15,989 nt of DNA from an uncultured Eubacteriales bacterium. Its GTDB lineage: Bacteria > Bacillota > Clostridia > Oscillospirales > Oscillospiraceae. The stretch is taken from assembly GCA_905210385.1 (NCBI GenBank), contig CAJLWS010000014.1:1-15989 (forward strand). Direction: 5' to 3'. Numbering within the stretch: the first letter of the stretch is position 1; every line of letters begins with the position of its first letter. A program made the translations under genes and the position numbers. A model generated the notes under the pieces. That model worked only from the letters and a program-made list of their open reading frames with translations. It was not told the origin of the DNA and did not search any database. Shown piece by piece: positions 14,619 through 15,989 of the stretch.

Positions 14619-15334
14619 AATGTGTCCCCTCCCGTCAAGAGTTGCGGCGCAGCCTCCACGCTGTGGAAGAGGAAGTGCATCCGGTCGATATGCTTGTCAA
14701 TATGCCAGTGTCCACAGAACCAGTGGTCGTATTTGAGTTTCCGCTCGATCTCCTCCAGCCATTTCTCGGTAGAGTCGTCCACGGTACTCTGGTCGATCAT
14801 CGGAAGAAAGGCCTCGCGAGGCTCATACGGATAGGGACAGGTGTGGGAGAGGACGGTATCTACCTGCCACCCGCAGGCGTCCAGCGTCTGGATAACCTTG
14901 TCCTTGATCTCCTGGGAAGGCTGCTCATCCGGCCACCAGCCGTAACCTCTGGCCAGCCGGTAGAATTTGTCCACGCTGTAAGCTCCGCCGATGACCAAAT
15001 GTCGGAGACCTTCCAGATCAAAGATCTCACCATCCATAGCAAACAGCAGGCGGGGAAAGGCTTCCTCTACCCAGACTGTCCCGCCGTTCCACTGCTTCGT
15101 GCGATAGGAAGGGATGCTGGCCGGCCGGATCTCATGGTTGCCGTGGATGCAGAGCATCGTCGGCTTTACGGCGGCAAGAACTCTCTTCATCTCTGTGTCT
15201 CGCCGGTTTCGGTAGTAGTTCGCTCCTACATCTCCAAGCAGAACCAGAGTATCCTGCTCTGTCAGCTTCTTGCTGTCGCAAAACTGTATGACCTCATAGG
15301 GGTCTCCGTGGATATCACCCGTGTAATAGATCAT
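14615..15334 (-). CDS. Calcineurin-like metallophosphoesterase (long form), first gene of operon
   Basis: The 239-residue product shows the full motif set: TGDIHGD (D7, H9), LLGDVGANY (D35), IHGNHE (N66, H67), LSHTCPYPYEP (H164) and FCGHWHID (H209, H211). It is a single cytoplasmic-type domain with no signal peptide. By family it is a two-metal phosphohydrolase; the substrate is unknown. A larger insertion (about 75-155, with RGYGWWPDEQPS) sets it apart from the second phosphoesterase. AAAGGTGG precedes the ATG by about 8 nt. An extended -10 promoter and 20-bp tandem repeats lie just upstream, so expression of the whole operon probably begins here under a specific regulator. Confidence 0.9.
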   Translation of the reverse strand: MIYYTGDIHGDPYEVIQFCDSKKLTEQDTLVLLGDVGANYYRNRRDTEMKRVLAAVKPTMLCIHGNHEIRPASIPSYRTKQWNGGTVWVEEAFPRLLFAMDGEIFDLEGLRHLVIGGAYSVDKFYRLARGYGWWPDEQPSQEIKDKVIQTLDACGWQVDTVLSHTCPYPYEPREAFLPMIDQSTVDDSTEKWLEEIERKLKYDHWFCGHWHIDKHIDRMHFLFHSVEAAPQLLTGGDTL

Positions 15335-15358
15335 TGGTCATTCCACCTTTCTTTTCTC

Positions 15359-15367
15359 ATTATACCA
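15359..15367 (-). promoter_or_regulatory. Extended -10 promoter of the phosphoesterase operon
   Basis: On the minus strand TGGTATAAT (15367-15359) is a perfect TATAAT with the TGn extension, about 25 nt upstream of the first start codon. The -35 position holds no TTGACA-like hexamer; instead the repeats at 15381-15430 occupy this region, which fits a promoter that relies on an activator. Confidence 0.7.
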
Positions 15368-15390
15368 ACTCGGAAGACCCATATCCGGGA

Positions 15391-15430
15391 CTTTCCAAAA
15401 ACATATCCACTGTTCCAAAAATATATCCAC
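15391..15430 (-). repeat. 20-bp tandem repeat upstream of the operon promoter
   Basis: Two adjacent 20-bp units (15391-15410 and 15411-15430) share 17 of 20 bases; on plus the common core is TTCCAAAAAYATATCCAC. A partial third copy (CATATCC at 15380-15386) lies nearer the -10. Regular spacing at about -40 to -80 from the expected start suggests regulator binding. The neighbouring XRE protein is the likely binder (inference). Confidence 0.65.
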
Positions 15431-15448
15431 CTTTACTGGCATAGATCG

Positions 15449-15477
15449 ACCGGCAGTCAATGCTCGTGACTTCCGGT
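15449..15477. repeat. Imperfect 11-bp inverted repeat between XRE gene and operon
   Basis: ACCGGCAGTCA (15449-15459) and TGACTTCCGGT (15467-15477) match with one mismatch around a 7-nt centre, 18 nt after the XRE stop. No T run follows on the minus strand, so it is either a weak terminator-like hairpin or a DNA operator. Confidence 0.5.
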
Positions 15478-15494
15478 TGATTGCTTTCTCAGGT

Positions 15495-15872
15495 TCAGAC
15501 GGTAAAATCAAAGTTATCTGGTTTACCGTATCTGCCTTGATGCTCTTTCAAGGAGGCTTTCAGCGATTTTATAACATCCAGGAGAATCATCATCTCATAG
15601 GTACTGCAATCCGAAAGGAGCAGGGCGATTTCTTCGCTGGCGCACCGTTCAGTGCTGATGATTTGCTCCATCAAAAGCCGGTCGGGAGATACGCCCAAAG
15701 CATTGGCGATAAGCACAAAGGTGTCAAGGCTCATGCTCTTGATCCCGCTCTCTATGTAGCTGATGTAAGATGGCGTTTTATCCACCAGTTCAGAGAGCAT
15801 CGCTTGCGAAAGGTGGTTGCGCTGACGGACTTCACGGATGTGTTTTCCAATGACTTTGTAGTTCAGGCTCAT
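15495..15872 (-). CDS. XRE-family (Cro/CI-like) transcriptional regulator
   Basis: The 125-residue product has an N-terminal HTH_3 domain (about 8-65): IGKHIREVRQRNHLSQAMLSELVDKTPSYISYIESGIKSMSLDTFVLIANALGVSPDRLL. LSQAMLSELVDKTPSYISYIE is the helix-turn-helix. The C-terminal 60 residues are helical, with no protease or ligand domain I can name. GGAGG lies 7 nt before the ATG. Transcribed in the same direction as and just upstream of the phosphoesterase operon, it probably regulates that operon through the tandem repeats. The perfect inverted repeat over its own start region suggests autoregulation. Both regulatory ideas are inference. Confidence 0.9.
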   Translation of the reverse strand: MSLNYKVIGKHIREVRQRNHLSQAMLSELVDKTPSYISYIESGIKSMSLDTFVLIANALGVSPDRLLMEQIISTERCASEEIALLLSDCSTYEMMILLDVIKSLKASLKEHQGRYGKPDNFDFTV

Positions 15873-15907
15873 AATAAGACCTCCAAAAAATTTTGCAGTC
15901 TTATTAT
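15871..15907 (-). promoter_or_regulatory. Perfect inverted repeat over the XRE start region
   Basis: ATAATAAGAC (15871-15880) and GTCTTATTAT (15898-15907) form a perfect 10-bp inverted repeat 17 nt apart. It overlaps the second TATAAT (15908-15903), the ribosome site (in the loop) and the start codon. It can be an autoregulatory operator or an RNA hairpin that hides the start. Confidence 0.55.
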
Positions 15908-15916
15908 AGTGTTTAG

Positions 15917-15949
15917 ATTATATCATCAACTCGACTGTAGGTTTGTCAA
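15917..15949 (-). promoter_or_regulatory. Promoter region of the XRE gene
   Basis: On minus, TGATATAAT (15925-15917) is an extended -10. TTGACA (15949-15944) is perfect but 21 bp away, longer than usual, and lies inside a hyphenated palindrome GTTTGTCAAAC (15941-15951). A second TATAAT sits at 15908-15903. Confidence 0.6.
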
Positions 15950-15989
15950 ACATATTGGACAGTGAATTCGTTCGGAGAAAGCCAACTAA

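Noticed and set aside
15391..15430. CRISPR array or replication iterons
   Set aside because: Only two full copies directly adjacent without spacers, no cas or replication-initiator gene in view, and the location fits promoter control.
14642..15469. 275-codon plus-strand frame opposite the first phosphoesterase
   Set aside because: The minus frame carries all calcineurin-like motifs; the antisense frame is a shadow and would run through the operon promoter repeats.

Overview
The window looks like chromosome of a GC-rich, low-temperature-independent Gram-positive gut anaerobe, most likely a clostridial Oscillospiraceae-type organism. The basis is strong AGGAGG-type ribosome sites, sigma-A-like promoters, an AgrA/AgrC-type LytTR two-component pair, a lipoprotein, a domain-swapped GH3 enzyme, and clostridial mobile-element hypothetical genes. 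The taxon is an inference; no rRNA or other marker gene is present. Base composition is patchy: the first 4 kb is very GC-rich, the GH3 and integrase part is clearly more AT-rich, the minus-strand operon is intermediate, and the right edge is AT-rich again. This suggests a mosaic of core chromosome and acquired DNA.

Layout. (1) 1-1893: the 3' part of a membrane protein built like a P1B-type ATPase whose catalytic motifs are gone, ended by a terminator. (2) 1961-4023: a sigma-A promoter driving a LytTR response regulator and an AgrC-like histidine kinase with ATGA overlap. (3) 4024-4387: a leader holding a 10-bp direct repeat at 21-bp spacing, the geometry LytTR regulators use. (4) 4388-8288: a three-gene surface module (membrane-anchored inverted GH3 glycosidase, 4-TM protein, FnIII-like lipoprotein) with overlapping genes. 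The GH3 reading frame has a TGA at the third codon of its best start. (5) 8397-9812: a tyrosine recombinase carrying a HicB-like C-terminal domain. (6) 9813-10148: a convergent intergenic stretch with a possible att-type repeat and a strong bidirectional terminator.

(7) 15334 down to 10149, minus strand: nine genes, seven of them joined by 1- to 8-nt stop/start overlaps. They encode two calcineurin-like metallophosphoesterases, a fused unknown/Phd-like protein, a RelB-like RHH protein, a serine-recombinase-like protein with Asp in place of the catalytic Ser, and four unknown proteins. (8) 15495-15872, minus: an XRE-family regulator. Between it and the operon lie 20-bp tandem repeats just upstream of an extended -10 promoter, so the XRE protein is the obvious candidate regulator of the operon.

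The most interesting candidates for undescribed biology are the coupled phosphoesterase operon with its repeat-controlled promoter, the integrase-HicB fusion, and the dead P-type ATPase. The integrase suggests that at least one flank is an integrated element, but no pair of att sites could be found, so its limits are unknown.
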